Positions 1 through 8,827 of a stretch of DNA of 64,000 nucleotides are shown piece by piece. The notes under the pieces were generated by a model that was given only the letters and a program-made list of their open reading frames with translations, was not told the origin of the DNA and did not search any database. The stretch comes from UBA1479 sp040218445 (GTDB lineage: Bacteria > Pseudomonadota > Alphaproteobacteria > Rhodospirillales > Casp-alpha2). The stretch spans positions 372,001 to 436,000 of the forward strand of contig JAVJRK010000010.1 in NCBI GenBank assembly GCA_040218445.1, in the 5' to 3' direction. The position numbers and the translations under genes are program-made. Each line of letters starts with the position of its first letter. Positions within the stretch are counted from its first letter, which is position 1.

Positions 1-380
1 AACCATGCGTAGAACCAGCTGCCGGGTAAGGGTGCGCGCGCTTCCACGTACTCCGGAAACCGGGTGTGATAACTGGACGAATAGGTCATGCCCATCCGTC
101 GCGCCGCCGATCCCGCCAACAGCCCGAGCGGCCCCTCGGTGGCGATATGGATATGTTCGCACCCAAATTCCTTGATGCGGTTTTGGACGGCGCGGCGCGT
201 CGTCAGCGACAGGCGGATTTCAGGATAGGTGGGGCATGGGACGGTCGGGAATTCCTGCGGCGATAGGAATTCGACCCGCACGCCGAGTTTCTCCAGCTCA
301 CGGGCCGTAAATTCCAGGGACCGCACGACACCATTGACCAGAGGATGCCAGGCGTCTGTGACGATAAGGATGGAGGTCAT
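1..380 (-). CDS. GT4-family glycosyltransferase (partial, C-terminus off window)
   Basis: Reading down from an ATG at 380 gives a protein beginning MTSILIVTDAWHPLVNGVV, typical of GT4 retaining glycosyltransferases (GT-B fold). The N-terminal Rossmann half carries the TDAWxPxVNG loop and a later SYHTRFPEY segment as in MgtA or diglucosyl-diacylglycerol-type mannosyl/glucosyltransferases. Only about 126 residues lie in the window, so the sugar-donor half is not seen. Its start overlaps the stop of the upstream LpxH-like gene by ATGA, so the two are translationally coupled. The pairing suggests an envelope glycolipid role (inference). The acceptor is unknown. Confidence 0.85.
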   Translation of the reverse strand, partial: MTSILIVTDAWHPLVNGVVRSLEFTARELEKLGVRVEFLSPQEFPTVPCPTYPEIRLSLTTRRAVQNRIKEFGCEHIHIATEGPLGLLAGSAARRMGMTYSSSYHTRFPEYVEARAPLPGSWFYAW

Positions 381-1201
381 GTGGACCGGTTGCCAAATGC
401 CGGCCTGGCCACCGGATTGGTGGCGTGGGCAAGCTTTCGCGCCGGGTCCGTCCAGTAGATCACTTCCAGCCTCCCATCATAATGTTCGGCCACGGCGGTG
501 CAGCTTTCCACCCAATCACCCGTGTTCACATAGTGAATACCGTTCATTTCGCGGCTCATGGCATGATGGATATGACCGCAGATGACGCCGTCCAGACCAC
601 GTTTTTGGATGTCGGCGGCGACCACGGTTTCGAACTGTCCAATGATGTTGATGAAACTTTTCACGTGGCGTTTGGCAAAGGCGCCGAGCGACCAATACTC
701 CAGCCCAAGGCGTTGGCGTGCCCAGTTCAGCCATGTGTTGGATGTCAATGCGACTTCATAGAACCGGTCGCCCAGATAGGCCATCCATTTGGCGTTCTGG
801 AGAACCACATCGTATTGGTCCCCATGGGTCACCAGATATCGGCGGCCTTCCGCGGTTTCGTGAATTGCGTGCTCGACAATTTCCACGTCGGCGACCATGC
901 GGCCGGTAAATTCGCGAAAATTTTCATCGTGGTTTCCCGGGATATAGACGACTTTGGCGCCGAGTTTCGCCTTCTTAAGAATGGCCCGAACGACGTCTTC
1001 ATGGGCCCGAGGCCAGTACCGTTTTTTCTTGAGCCGCCAGCCGTCAATGATGTCGCCGATCAGGTAAACCGTCTCGGCATCGTGCGATTCCAGAAATTCA
1101 CCAAACAGGCGGGCCTGACAGTGCCGGGTTCCCAAATGGATGTCTGAAACGAAAATCGACCGGAACTTATGCCCCTGCGAACTTGAAACTTTCACTGTCA
1201 C
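377..1201 (-). CDS. LpxH-like calcineurin-fold phosphoesterase
   Basis: A 274-residue metallophosphoesterase. The calcineurin-type motifs are in order: SDIHLG (D-x-H) near residue 19, GDIIDGW near 49, GNHDEN near 89, a THGDQYD segment near 125 and GHIHH near 211. These are the metal ligands of UDP-2,3-diacylglucosamine diphosphatase-like enzymes. Many alphaproteobacteria use LpxI for that lipid A step, and this subfamily often sits beside a GT4 glycosyltransferase as here, so the true substrate could be another phospho- or nucleotide-lipid. It overlaps the downstream GT4 start by 4 bp. The 1202-1401 stretch upstream is the divergent promoter region shared with the flavin oxidoreductase gene. 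Confidence 0.85.
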   Translation of the reverse strand: MTVKVSSSQGHKFRSIFVSDIHLGTRHCQARLFGEFLESHDAETVYLIGDIIDGWRLKKKRYWPRAHEDVVRAILKKAKLGAKVVYIPGNHDENFREFTGRMVADVEIVEHAIHETAEGRRYLVTHGDQYDVVLQNAKWMAYLGDRFYEVALTSNTWLNWARQRLGLEYWSLGAFAKRHVKSFINIIGQFETVVAADIQKRGLDGVICGHIHHAMSREMNGIHYVNTGDWVESCTAVAEHYDGRLEVIYWTDPARKLAHATNPVARPAFGNRST

Positions 1202-1401
1202 TTTATCCGCCTATAGTTGGGGTTCGTTCAGGGGCAATAATTTATATACCTGCCACGCGCATAATTCGTCCAGCGCATCACAAATCTCCCTCATCCCCCG
1301 GCTATTCTGTCCGCAACCGGCCCCCCCACCACCAATTAGCCCCCAGAGCCGTCATCCGGATAAAGGCATGAATGTTGAGCCGTACTTCGCCCAACCAATC
1401 C

Positions 1402-2718
1402 ATGAATATCGCGATCATCGGAACCGGCATCGCGGGTCTATCGGCCGCCTGGCTTCTGAACCAGCGCCATCGCGTCACGGTCTTTGAGAAAAACAACTGG
1501 GTCGGCGGCCATTCGAACACGGTGGATGTGCCCGGGGCCACAGGAATGGTGCCGGTCGATACGGGCTTCATCGTCTACAACGAACGCACCTATTCGAATT
1601 TGACGGCCTTATTCGATCACCTGGACGTGCCGACCAAGGAAAGCGACATGTCCTTTGCCGCCTCCTTCGGCGACGGTCGTCTGGAATACGCGGGAACGGG
1701 CCTGAACGGTCTGTTCGGGCAGCGCCTCAACCTGATCCGGCCCCGGTTTTGGCGCATGATGAAAGACCTTCTGCGATTCTACAAAGAAGCCCCTGCATTC
1801 TTGAGCACCCCACACCGCCACGGCGTCAGCCTTGCCGATTATTTGGCGCAGAACAGGTACAGCCGGGCGTTCATCGATGATCATCTCTATCCCATGGGCG
1901 CGGCCGTCTGGTCGACCACTGCCCAGGAGATGGCCGACTATCCGGCGGAAGCCTTCATCCGGTTCTTTGACAGCCACGGCCTGCTGCTATTGAAAGACCG
2001 CCCCCAATGGCGGACCGTCGACGGCGGGTCCAGGGAATACGTCACGCGATTGACGGCGCCGTTCCAAGATCGTATCCGCCAAATCGGCGTCCGATCGCTG
2101 CAGCGCCAAGGGGACAAAGTCCTGGTGACCGACCGCACCGGTGCCACCGAAACCTTCGATCACGCCATCCTGGCGACCCATGCGGATGAAGCCTGCAGGC
2201 TGTTGGCGGACGCGGATTCACAGGAACGCAGATTGCTGGGGGCATGGCGGTATACGGAAAACCGCGCGGTCCTTCACACAGACCCATCCTTGATGCCGAA
2301 ACGGAAACGGGTCTGGTCGAGCTGGAACTTCATCACCGGCGAAAACGGCGGCAGGAAAGCTCTTTGCGTGACTTATTGGATGAACCGCCTGCAATCCATC
2401 GACGGGCGCCCGCCCTTGTTCGTCACCTTGAACCCCGTTCGGGAACCCCGGCCTGAGGCGGTTCTGCGCGAATTCACCTATACCCACCCGTTTTTCGACC
2501 GGACCGCCATCGAAACCCAGGGCGAACTATGGGCCCTTCAGGGCCGCCAGCGGACTTGGTTCTGCGGCAGTTATTTCGGCCATGGCTTCCACGAAGATGC
2601 CCTGCAATCCGGCCTTGCCGTGGCGGAACAGCTTGGCGGCCTTCGCCGACCGTGGAATGTTGCCGACGAAAGCAGCAGAATTCACCTTGTCCCCCAGGAA
2701 TCACCGGTCACGGAATGA
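1402..2718 (+). CDS. FAD-dependent oxidoreductase (amine-oxidase-like) of the cyclopropane-lipid operon
   Basis: The N-terminus MNIAIIGTGIAGLSAAWLL is a dinucleotide-binding GxGxxG loop followed by the acidic end of the second strand (VFEKN), as in NAD(P)/FAD amine-oxidase-like flavoproteins. A C-terminal FAD contact follows (FCGSYFGHGFHEDAL). The ATG at 1402 puts the loop at the extreme N-terminus. An in-frame ATG at 1372 has a better Shine-Dalgarno (AAAGG five bases upstream) and is a real alternative. The stop overlaps the DUF1365 start by ATGA. The set oxidoreductase-DUF1365-CFA synthase is a conserved bacterial operon associated with modification of unsaturated membrane fatty acids, in some species under singlet-oxygen stress control. 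The exact reaction is not settled by sequence. Confidence 0.85.
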   Translation: MNIAIIGTGIAGLSAAWLLNQRHRVTVFEKNNWVGGHSNTVDVPGATGMVPVDTGFIVYNERTYSNLTALFDHLDVPTKESDMSFAASFGDGRLEYAGTGLNGLFGQRLNLIRPRFWRMMKDLLRFYKEAPAFLSTPHRHGVSLADYLAQNRYSRAFIDDHLYPMGAAVWSTTAQEMADYPAEAFIRFFDSHGLLLLKDRPQWRTVDGGSREYVTRLTAPFQDRIRQIGVRSLQRQGDKVLVTDRTGATETFDHAILATHADEACRLLADADSQERRLLGAWRYTENRAVLHTDPSLMPKRKRVWSSWNFITGENGGRKALCVTYWMNRLQSIDGRPPLFVTLNPVREPRPEAVLREFTYTHPFFDRTAIETQGELWALQGRQRTWFCGSYFGHGFHEDALQSGLAVAEQLGGLRRPWNVADESSRIHLVPQESPVTE

Positions 2719-3524
2719 CGTTACAATCGGCCATCTTCGAAGGACCCGTAGTCCATGTACGCCATCGCCCCAATCGGCATCGATTGCGTTACGGGGTATT
2801 CTCTCTGCTGCTGGACCTGGACGAATTACCGGAACTGGACCGGCGGTTCCGATTGTTCGGCCACAACCGGTTCGCCCCCTTGGCATTCCACGACCGCGAC
2901 CACGGCCCGTGCACGGGTGCTGCGCTGCGCCCCTGGGTCGAAGACCGTTTGGCGGAGGCCGGTATCGCGCTCGACGGCGGGGCCATCCGCCTGCTCTGCT
3001 ATCCCAGGATTTTCGGCTACGCCTTCAATCCACTGAGCGTCTATTTTTGCTATCGCCGGGATGGGATATTGGCGGCAATCCTCTACGAGGTCTGCAATAC
3101 CTATAAGGAACGCCATACCTACGTCATCCCGGTGACGGATAAGAAGAGGGCGGTAATCCGTCAATCCTGTGCCAAGGCGCTCTATGTCTCGCCCTTCATT
3201 GCCATGGAGGCGACCTACCATTTCCGCATCGTGCCGCCCGGTAACGACGTGCGGCTTGTCATCCGGCAAGAGGACGCCGACGGCCTTCTGCTGACCGCGG
3301 CATTCCAGGGCAAGCGTATTCCTCTCACTGTCCGGGCGCTGGTACGGTCCCTGGTCCGCTTTCCATTGATGACCTTGAAGGTCATTGGCGGCATTCATTG
3401 GGAGGCGATCAAACTGTGGCATAAGGGGCTGCCCGTTTTCGCCCATCTTCCCGCTGATCTGCCGGTGAAAAGCAGCATCGAAAACCAACCCGCGCCGACA
3501 TCCACAAAATTAAGTGATCCATGA
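2715..3524 (+). CDS. DUF1365 family protein
   Basis: A 269-residue DUF1365 protein starting MTLQSAIFEGPVVHVRHRP. The family hallmarks are visible: H-x-R-x3-H-x-LRYGVF near the N-terminus, the GFAYNPLSVYFCY-like stretch (here FGYAFNPLSVYFCYRRDG) and an EVCNTYKERHTY segment. No biochemical function is established. The family nearly always sits between an amine-oxidase-like flavoprotein and a cyclopropane synthase, and here it overlaps both by 4 bp (2715-2718 and 3521-3524). That argues for an obligate partner in acyl-chain modification (inference). The ATG at 2715 is chosen over a longer open frame because of the coupling overlap. Confidence 0.88.
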   Translation: MTLQSAIFEGPVVHVRHRPNRHRLRYGVFSLLLDLDELPELDRRFRLFGHNRFAPLAFHDRDHGPCTGAALRPWVEDRLAEAGIALDGGAIRLLCYPRIFGYAFNPLSVYFCYRRDGILAAILYEVCNTYKERHTYVIPVTDKKRAVIRQSCAKALYVSPFIAMEATYHFRIVPPGNDVRLVIRQEDADGLLLTAAFQGKRIPLTVRALVRSLVRFPLMTLKVIGGIHWEAIKLWHKGLPVFAHLPADLPVKSSIENQPAPTSTKLSDP

Positions 3525-4753
3525 ACACACCATCTTCACGCACATTGCCCGCCATTGAAAACACCGATCAGGCCCGCCGAGCCGGAGTCCGCGAGCGCCT
3601 CGTGATGCGCTGGGCGAAGCAACTCGCGGTTGGCCGGCTGACCGTCGAATTTCCGTCTGGCGCCCGCAAGGATTTCGAAGGGGCCATGCCCGGCCCCCAC
3701 GCCGTGCTGAAGCTCAAGGATTTGGGGGTCGTTACCAGGCTGTTGTTCGCCGGTGACATCGGGTTTGCCGAAGGCTACATGGCCGGTGAATGGGAAACTC
3801 CTGATTTGCCGGCGCTGCTGACCTTTGGTGCGCTCAACCGGCCTGCAGTTTCCGGGGCGCTTGGGCGCCCGGGTATCGTCAGCTTTTTGAACCGCATCCG
3901 CCACGGGCTTCGCGCCAACACGCCGAAAGGCAGCCGGCGCAACATCGCGGCCCATTATGATCTGGGCAATGATTTCTATAGCCTGTGGCTGGACGAAAGC
4001 ATGACCTATTCGTCGGCCCTGTTCACCCGCATGGATGCGCCCATGGCGGCGGCACAAAGAGACAAGTATCTGCGGATTGCGGCCGAACTTGACCTCCGGC
4101 CCGGCGACCGGGTGCTCGAAATCGGGTGCGGCTGGGGCGGCTTCGCCGAGATCGCAGCCCGGGAATTCGGCTGCCGGGTTTTGTGTTTGACCTTGTCGGG
4201 CGAACAGGCGGCCTATGCGCGGGCACGCATGGACAGCGCCGGCCTGAAGGGCTGTGTCGAGATCCGGGTCCAGGACTACCGCGAAGTCGCGGGTGAGTAT
4301 GACAAGATCGTCTCGATCGAAATGTTCGAGGCCGTGGGCGAGCCCTATTGGCGGGTCTATCTGGACCGGTTGAAGGCCTTATTGAACCCGGGTGGCAAGG
4401 CGGCGCTGCAGATCATCACCATCGATGACGACCATTTCCGCGCCTACCGGCGTGATCCGGATTTTGTCCAACGCTACATATTCCCGGGCGGAATGCTGCC
4501 CAGCCCGGAAGCCTTCGCCGCAGTCGTGGCTGAACGCGGCCTGGCCATCACGGACCGGTATTTCTTCGGCCCTTCCTATGCCGAGACCATGCGGCGCTGG
4601 CATCGCGCGTTCCAGGAGAATTGGCCCGAGATCAGGAAATTAGGTTTCGACGACCGTTTCTACCGCATGTGGCGCTATTACATGGCTTATTGCGAAGCAG
4701 GGTTTAAGACCGGGATCATCGATGTCGGCCAGTTCGTCATCGAACGAAAATAA
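3521..4753 (+). CDS. cfa: Cyclopropane-fatty-acyl-phospholipid synthase family methyltransferase
   Basis: A 410-residue SAM-dependent CFA-synthase-type enzyme that transfers a methylene or methyl group from SAM to cis-unsaturated acyl chains of membrane phospholipids. The N-terminal lipid-binding domain is followed by NIAAHYDLGNDFYSLWLD, the SAM-binding VLEIGCGWGGFAE near residue 200, EMFEAVGEPYW and the C-terminal MWRYYMAYCEAGF motif. Length fits the family. It is third in the operon with the flavoprotein and DUF1365 genes. Because of these partners it may make a modified (methylated, cyclopropanated or furan) fatty acid rather than plain cyclopropane lipids; sequence alone cannot decide. 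Confidence 0.93.
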   Translation: MNTPSSRTLPAIENTDQARRAGVRERLVMRWAKQLAVGRLTVEFPSGARKDFEGAMPGPHAVLKLKDLGVVTRLLFAGDIGFAEGYMAGEWETPDLPALLTFGALNRPAVSGALGRPGIVSFLNRIRHGLRANTPKGSRRNIAAHYDLGNDFYSLWLDESMTYSSALFTRMDAPMAAAQRDKYLRIAAELDLRPGDRVLEIGCGWGGFAEIAAREFGCRVLCLTLSGEQAAYARARMDSAGLKGCVEIRVQDYREVAGEYDKIVSIEMFEAVGEPYWRVYLDRLKALLNPGGKAALQIITIDDDHFRAYRRDPDFVQRYIFPGGMLPSPEAFAAVVAERGLAITDRYFFGPSYAETMRRWHRAFQENWPEIRKLGFDDRFYRMWRYYMAYCEAGFKTGIIDVGQFVIERK

Positions 4754-4807
4754 CCTTACACGTCATCATGAATCTATCAGGGCCAAATTCCGCCGGGCGG
4801 GTCGAAC

Positions 4808-5227
4808 TCAGCGGGCGGCGAGCCGCCTTCGGATCCGCGCAAGCAGCCAGCCGATAACCGGCAGTCGCTCGTAGAAATCACGCGCCGCGTCCCAATGATC
4901 GATGTGTTCGGAGACACGCCCGTCGGCCGCGAACGTCACGACGCTCGTTCCATCGAACGCCCAGGGTTTGCCACCGATCCGGCCTTCAAAGCGCCAAGCC
5001 ATCAGACAGACATTGCCTGCAGACGTAGCATGGGTGACATGGAACCGGATGTCCTTGACGGTCTCAAACATATGCCGGAACACCCGCGCCATGGCGTCGG
5101 CGCCGCGAACGTCGTTGAATGGGTCCTTGAACCGGACATCGCTGCTGACGTAATCACCCAGCCTGCCAAGGGCCTCGGGTGTCAGGGATTCCAAGAATTG
5201 CCGGTAGCGATCATGCGCCTGGGTCAT
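4808..5227 (-). CDS. NTF2-like (SnoaL-type) small protein
   Basis: A 139-residue protein (MTQAHDRYRQFLESLTPEALGRL) with the NTF2/SnoaL cone-fold pattern: an N-terminal helix pair, VRFKDPFNDVRG, a central VTHATSAGNVCLMAWRFEG sheet and DGRVSEHIDHWDAARDFYERLP. Members bind small hydrophobic ligands or act as isomerases, and homologues often travel with the DUF1365/CFA cluster. Here it is convergent with cfa, 54 bp away, so it is not in that transcript. Substrate unknown. The stretch from 5228 to 5414 holds no gene I can support; it is ancestral flanking DNA up to the attachment site. Confidence 0.8.
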   Translation of the reverse strand: MTQAHDRYRQFLESLTPEALGRLGDYVSSDVRFKDPFNDVRGADAMARVFRHMFETVKDIRFHVTHATSAGNVCLMAWRFEGRIGGKPWAFDGTSVVTFAADGRVSEHIDHWDAARDFYERLPVIGWLLARIRRRLAAR

Positions 5228-5414
5228 CCCGAATCATCGTCCGGGTCACGGCAAAGCACAAGCAGTCAAATCAGCACTCGATGAGCTTGAATATTATAAG
5301 AGACCGGACTGAGGCATACGTTCGCCTCACGGCTCGTTCAGCAAGGGGTGTCCCTCTACGAGGTTATGCACCTGACGAGCCAGCAGCAGATGCCGGTTAA
5401 GTCATTGAAGAAAG

Positions 5415-5462
5415 TGGCGCACCCGGCACGATTCGAACGTGCGACCTCTGCCTTCGGAGGGC
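5415..5462. repeat. attL-like 48-bp copy of the tRNA-Arg 3' half
   Basis: These 48 bases are identical to 10654-10701, the 3' half (anticodon stem through CCA) of the intact tRNA-Arg gene. The match stops abruptly on both sides (G versus A before it, G versus A after it). A tRNA 3'-end duplication beside an integrase gene is the classic footprint of site-specific insertion into a tRNA gene. Confidence 0.93.
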
Positions 5463-5555
5463 GGTGGTATATATAGCAACAAGTTTCACAAAGTCGTTTT
5501 TTATATTTATTATAATTGGTTATGTTTCCTGCTCTTTCCGGTCGTTGCAGCTTGT

Positions 5556-5594
5556 GTGATTGCTGGTGATTGCTATATGCTTGCTAGCAATCAC
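5556..5594. promoter_or_regulatory. Integrase arm-type repeats, left end
   Basis: The 9-mer GTGATTGCT occurs at 5556-5564 and 5566-5574 as direct copies and at 5586-5594 inverted (AGCAATCAC). The same 9-mer occurs twice near the right end (10587-10606). Paired short repeats flanking a core site fit arm-type binding sites of a P4-like integrase. They lie just upstream of the integrase start, so they may also autoregulate it (inference). Confidence 0.6.
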
Positions 5595-5610
5595 AAAGGC
5601 AGTGGACGGC

Positions 5611-6858
5611 ATGCAAGCAAAGATCACCAAACGAACCGTAGATAGCGCCAGACCCAAAGAGCGCGATTATTTCATTTGGGACATGGAGCTAAAGGGCTTT
5701 GGCCTGAAAATAACCCCGGCTGGCAACCGAATTTACATTGTCCAATATCGGCTGGGAGGGAGAGGCAGCCCAACAAGGCGGTTTACGATTGGCAAGCATG
5801 GCGCCCCCTGGACGCCCACCAAGGCCCGCACAGAGGCAAAGCGCCTCCTTGGTAGTGTTGCGGATGGCAAAGACCCACAAACAGCCAAAGCAGCAGAAAA
5901 GGCCGCTATGACCGTCAATGAGCTTTGCGATGCCTATCTGAAAGAAGGCTGCGATACAAAAAAGGATTCGACCATCGCAACCGACAAAGGCCGGATCACA
6001 CGCCACATAAAACCCCTACTTGGTCGAAAGCGAGTAAAAGACCTGACGGCTAACGACATTCGTCGGTTTATGTCAGACGTAGCTAATGGGAAAACAGCCG
6101 TAACAGCGAAAACAGGTAAACATGGCTTGGCACGAGTTACAGGGGGCAAAGGCACGGCATCGCGCACAGTCGGCTTGCTTGGCGGCATATTAAGCTTTGC
6201 CATCGATGAAGGTATACGCCCTGATAATCCGGCAATCGGCATTAAGAGATACCCCGATACAAAGGGGGAGAGGTTTCTATCACCGTCGGAATTATCACGA
6301 CTCGGTGAAGCTCTTAACGCAGTTGAAAAAACCGAGCCATTGGCAGTGCCGGCAATACGCTTGCTGATAATGACTGGGTGCCGCAAAACCGAAATTCTTG
6401 CCCTGAAATGGAGTGAGGTAGATTTCAATATCGGCTGCTTGCGGCTGGCAGACTCTAAGACCGGACATAAGGTTGTTATGCTTGGAGCGCCTGCTTTGCA
6501 GATATTAGCGGACCTACCCAAGCAAGACGGTTCCGAGTATGTGTTTCCAGCCATGAAAGGCAAAAAGCATTACGTAGGTTTGCCGAAGGCTTGGGGGCGT
6601 ATACGCAAGCAAGCAAGCCTTGATGATATTCGCCTACATGATTTGCGCCATTCGTTCGCCAGTGTTGGCGCAGGTGCAGGCATGGGCCTACAGATTGTTG
6701 GGAAACTGTTAGGGCATAAAGACCCTAAGACTACGGCTCGGTACTCACATATAGCGGATGATCCCGCAAAAGCCGCAGCAGATCGAATTGCAGGGAGCAT
6801 ACAGGCTGCTATGGACGGGAATGCCAATTCCGAAGTTCTGGAGTTTAAAAGGAAATGA
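5611..6858 (+). CDS. int: P4-type tyrosine integrase
   Basis: A 415-residue tyrosine recombinase. The N-terminal arm-binding domain (DUF4102-like) has KITKRTVDSARPKERDYFIWD and the GLKITPAGNRIYIVQYR strands, followed by a core-binding SAM-like domain and a catalytic domain. Catalytic residues are seen as TGCRKTEILALKW (first Arg), LHDLRHSFAS (H-x-x-R), LLGHKDPKTTARYSH (His and the Tyr nucleophile). The start at 5611 (MQAKITKRT) matches the usual family N-terminus better than an upstream in-frame ATG at 5560, which would overlap the arm repeats. It should catalyse insertion and excision at the tRNA-Arg site. Unusually, it lies next to the tRNA fragment rather than the intact tRNA. Confidence 0.93.
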   Translation: MQAKITKRTVDSARPKERDYFIWDMELKGFGLKITPAGNRIYIVQYRLGGRGSPTRRFTIGKHGAPWTPTKARTEAKRLLGSVADGKDPQTAKAAEKAAMTVNELCDAYLKEGCDTKKDSTIATDKGRITRHIKPLLGRKRVKDLTANDIRRFMSDVANGKTAVTAKTGKHGLARVTGGKGTASRTVGLLGGILSFAIDEGIRPDNPAIGIKRYPDTKGERFLSPSELSRLGEALNAVEKTEPLAVPAIRLLIMTGCRKTEILALKWSEVDFNIGCLRLADSKTGHKVVMLGAPALQILADLPKQDGSEYVFPAMKGKKHYVGLPKAWGRIRKQASLDDIRLHDLRHSFASVGAGAGMGLQIVGKLLGHKDPKTTARYSHIADDPAKAAADRIAGSIQAAMDGNANSEVLEFKRK

Positions 6859-6927
6859 CACGATGGCCTTAAGCGCTTCTGACATGATGGAAGATCGGCT
6901 TCCTTTGTATTTTTCAGTGATTATTGA

Positions 6928-7077
6928 GTGAGAAACCTCGTGCCCAAGAAACAGGGACCTAATCTTTCAGACTGGGCATTGGTAAACACCTTTACGGTTT
7001 ATCAAGGCGCTTGTTTATGGGTAGGCATTGACCCATCTAAGGAGCTAGCTGAAAGGCGACAGTGCAACGAGGATTAA
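6928..7077 (+). pseudogene. N-terminal remnant of a mobile-element accessory gene
   Basis: A GTG-initiated frame of 49 codons encodes a segment with SDWALVNTFTVYQGACLWVGIDPS. This resembles the start of a longer island protein in which a WxVxxT..QAACLWVGIDP element opens the reading frame. The frame ends abruptly after that element and runs, in another phase, into the next remnant. I read it as the 5' part of a gene whose body was lost by deletion. A functional small protein cannot be excluded. Confidence 0.35.
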
Positions 7078-7283
7078 ATGAGCTCAAAGCGAAGGGCTTT
7101 ATCAAGATGACCAAACGAGGTCAATGGTATGGCCGCAAAGCAACAACATGGGCAGTGACGGACAGATCATACAAGGGACACTCAGCAACGCAAGATTGGA
7201 AGAATTGGAAACCTGACCCATCGAGAAAAACAAAATCGCGGTTTCCCAGCGGATCATATTTGTTCGATGACGAACCCGAATGA
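7062..7283 (+). pseudogene. C-terminal remnant of a helix-turn-helix island protein
   Basis: The 73-residue frame (GTG at 7062) reads RGLNELKAKGFIKMTKRGQWYGRKATTWAVTD followed by a W-x-x-W-x-P element. This matches the C-terminal half of a small winged-helix family common on alphaproteobacterial islands, where it follows a longer DNA-binding N-terminus that is missing here. It starts out of phase with, and inside, the preceding remnant, so a deletion fused two neighbouring genes. The stop overlaps a further 37-codon frame (7280-7393) that I do not call with confidence. Confidence 0.45.
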
Positions 7284-7903
7284 GAACCGAAGGGAAAATT
7301 TATGATCCATTTCAGAACCCGTCAGGGACTAAAATTAAGCTGGTCTCGGTACTGAAATGGATCACCTATATATACCATGTAGGGGGGCATTAAGCGGGGG
7401 AGGGAACAATCAACCCCAGCCAACCAGCCCAACGTCCAGAGAACCTATTATCAAACAATTAGCCAACACCAATTAGCCTATTCCAGGGAGCATGCAGTAG
7501 CATCGACTGAGCGAGTGACTGAGGGCTAAGCAAGCTAAGGAAAGCTAATTACACGTAGCGGAGCGGAGTGTAATTAGCGGCTTAGCGTTAGCCCGAAGGA
7601 GCGAGTAAAGGAAGGTGCGGATGCAATGCGACCGGCTTTAATAAAATTAAGACATACTCATAAAAACAATAAGCAGCTAAACAAGCCCCTTTGCCAAAGT
7701 AGGCACTTTTAAAAACCTTAGGGATTGCAGCAAATTTTAGACTTTATTCGGCTTACGATTTGGCTAATTCCAAAGGTAGATGATAGGTTAATTATCAAAC
7801 CTAAAACGTAAGAATCCAAAACTTAAGATATTAGTGTTAATTGCACTAAGGACGGCTGAAGGTATAAGCGGGCTTCGTGTAGGTAATTTGCACAGCATAA
7901 TTA
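7284..7903. other. Gene-poor AT-rich stretch of the island
   Basis: No convincing gene. It holds a widely spaced inverted repeat (TGATCCATTTCAG at 7303-7315 and its complement at 7352-7364), a compact hairpin at 7544-7578 preceded by reiterated GCTAAG/GCTAA motifs (7525-7550), and long A/T-rich runs from about 7640 to 7850. This could be a replication or regulatory region of the element (inference only). Confidence 0.4.
7544..7578. repeat. Perfect 11-bp inverted repeat
   Basis: GCTAATTACAC (7544-7554) and GTGTAATTAGC (7568-7578) pair perfectly around a 13-base loop. There is no following T-run, so it is not a typical intrinsic terminator. The reiterated GCTAA units just upstream make an origin or protein-binding site conceivable. 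Confidence 0.5.
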
Positions 7904-8536
7904 TCAGGTTTTCTTTAACAGTTTTTGTCTCGCCTCTTGAAACTCAGCCTCAGAAATATGGCCATCGTCTTTTAACTTTGCCCACTTCAATAATTCATCA
8001 GCAACTGAATACTGTTTAAGCTTTTCTCCCTTGATTATATTCAACTCAAGATCATCTGGGGCACGTTTTGCAAACTTAGTCCGCTTAAAAAAAATCGGAT
8101 TCTGCTCAATCCAAGTTGAATGTCTTTTTAAAGGGGCATGGAAAAGACACTGAAGAGCAATCACATATAAAACAAGCGACATTGAAACGATGATGCTGAG
8201 CTGAATTTCGTCAGTGTACTCCCAAGCAAACTTAACCGAGCCCATCGAATAGCTCTTAATATCAGGGTTATATTCATGTGCCCTTGAATAAAAATGGATA
8301 AATCCAAAAATTCCATACACAGATATTACGGATATTCCGATAATGAAAACGGTTTTAAGGAACTTTACCATCGTATCAATATGGGAAAAATTTTCGGTCT
8401 TACTTGTCATATAAATCGAAAATAAAATGAACAATGCTGGCAGAATACCAACAAGTGCAAGAGCCGTCACAATCGTGATAACAGCGAATATTAATAACTT
8501 TAAACTATCGCTGCTTGTCAGTGGCTGGTCTTTCAT
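7904..8536 (-). CDS. Membrane protein with C-terminal SHOCT domain
   Basis: A 210-residue protein. Three hydrophobic stretches are seen at roughly residues 10-42, 62-88 and 112-135, probably forming three to four membrane segments. After a charged linker the last 35 residues (VADELLKWAKLKDDGHISEAEFQ onward, split here) carry the short C-terminal SHOCT signature L-x-K/x-L-x-x-G-x-I-x-x-x-E-F-x-x-x-K-x-x-L. SHOCT domains are thought to mediate oligomerisation. The gene is AT-rich, alone on the minus strand within the island, with no recognised partner. Function unknown. Confidence 0.75.
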   Translation of the reverse strand: MKDQPLTSSDSLKLLIFAVITIVTALALVGILPALFILFSIYMTSKTENFSHIDTMVKFLKTVFIIGISVISVYGIFGFIHFYSRAHEYNPDIKSYSMGSVKFAWEYTDEIQLSIIVSMSLVLYVIALQCLFHAPLKRHSTWIEQNPIFFKRTKFAKRAPDDLELNIIKGEKLKQYSVADELLKWAKLKDDGHISEAEFQEARQKLLKKT

Positions 8537-8827
8537 TTTGATACCATTTCATTGGGTAAATTAAATTTGATGATGGACTTGGCAAAAGAAAAGGCCATGA
8601 AATACAAAACAAACCGATTGCACCTAGTCCCAATTGTTGTAACCCCCTTCCCGCTTCAATCCCATACCAAAATCTCATACGAAGAAATTATAATCTGGGT
8701 ACGACTTCAGTAAACTGACCGGCCTGGGTAAAAATTCGGAATACCCCCCCTGGGTCAACCTCGGTAACGATCTTTTACGCTCAAGCCTTCGGCTCTTTGG
8801 ATTGATCCATCAACAACGGAGGGAGAA

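Noticed and set aside
7280..7393. 37-codon frame overlapping the stop of the helix-turn-helix remnant (ATGA)
   Set aside because: It has the coupling overlap, but the product (IYDPFQNPSGTKIKLV) has no recognised family and the inverted repeat lies inside it; too weak to call.
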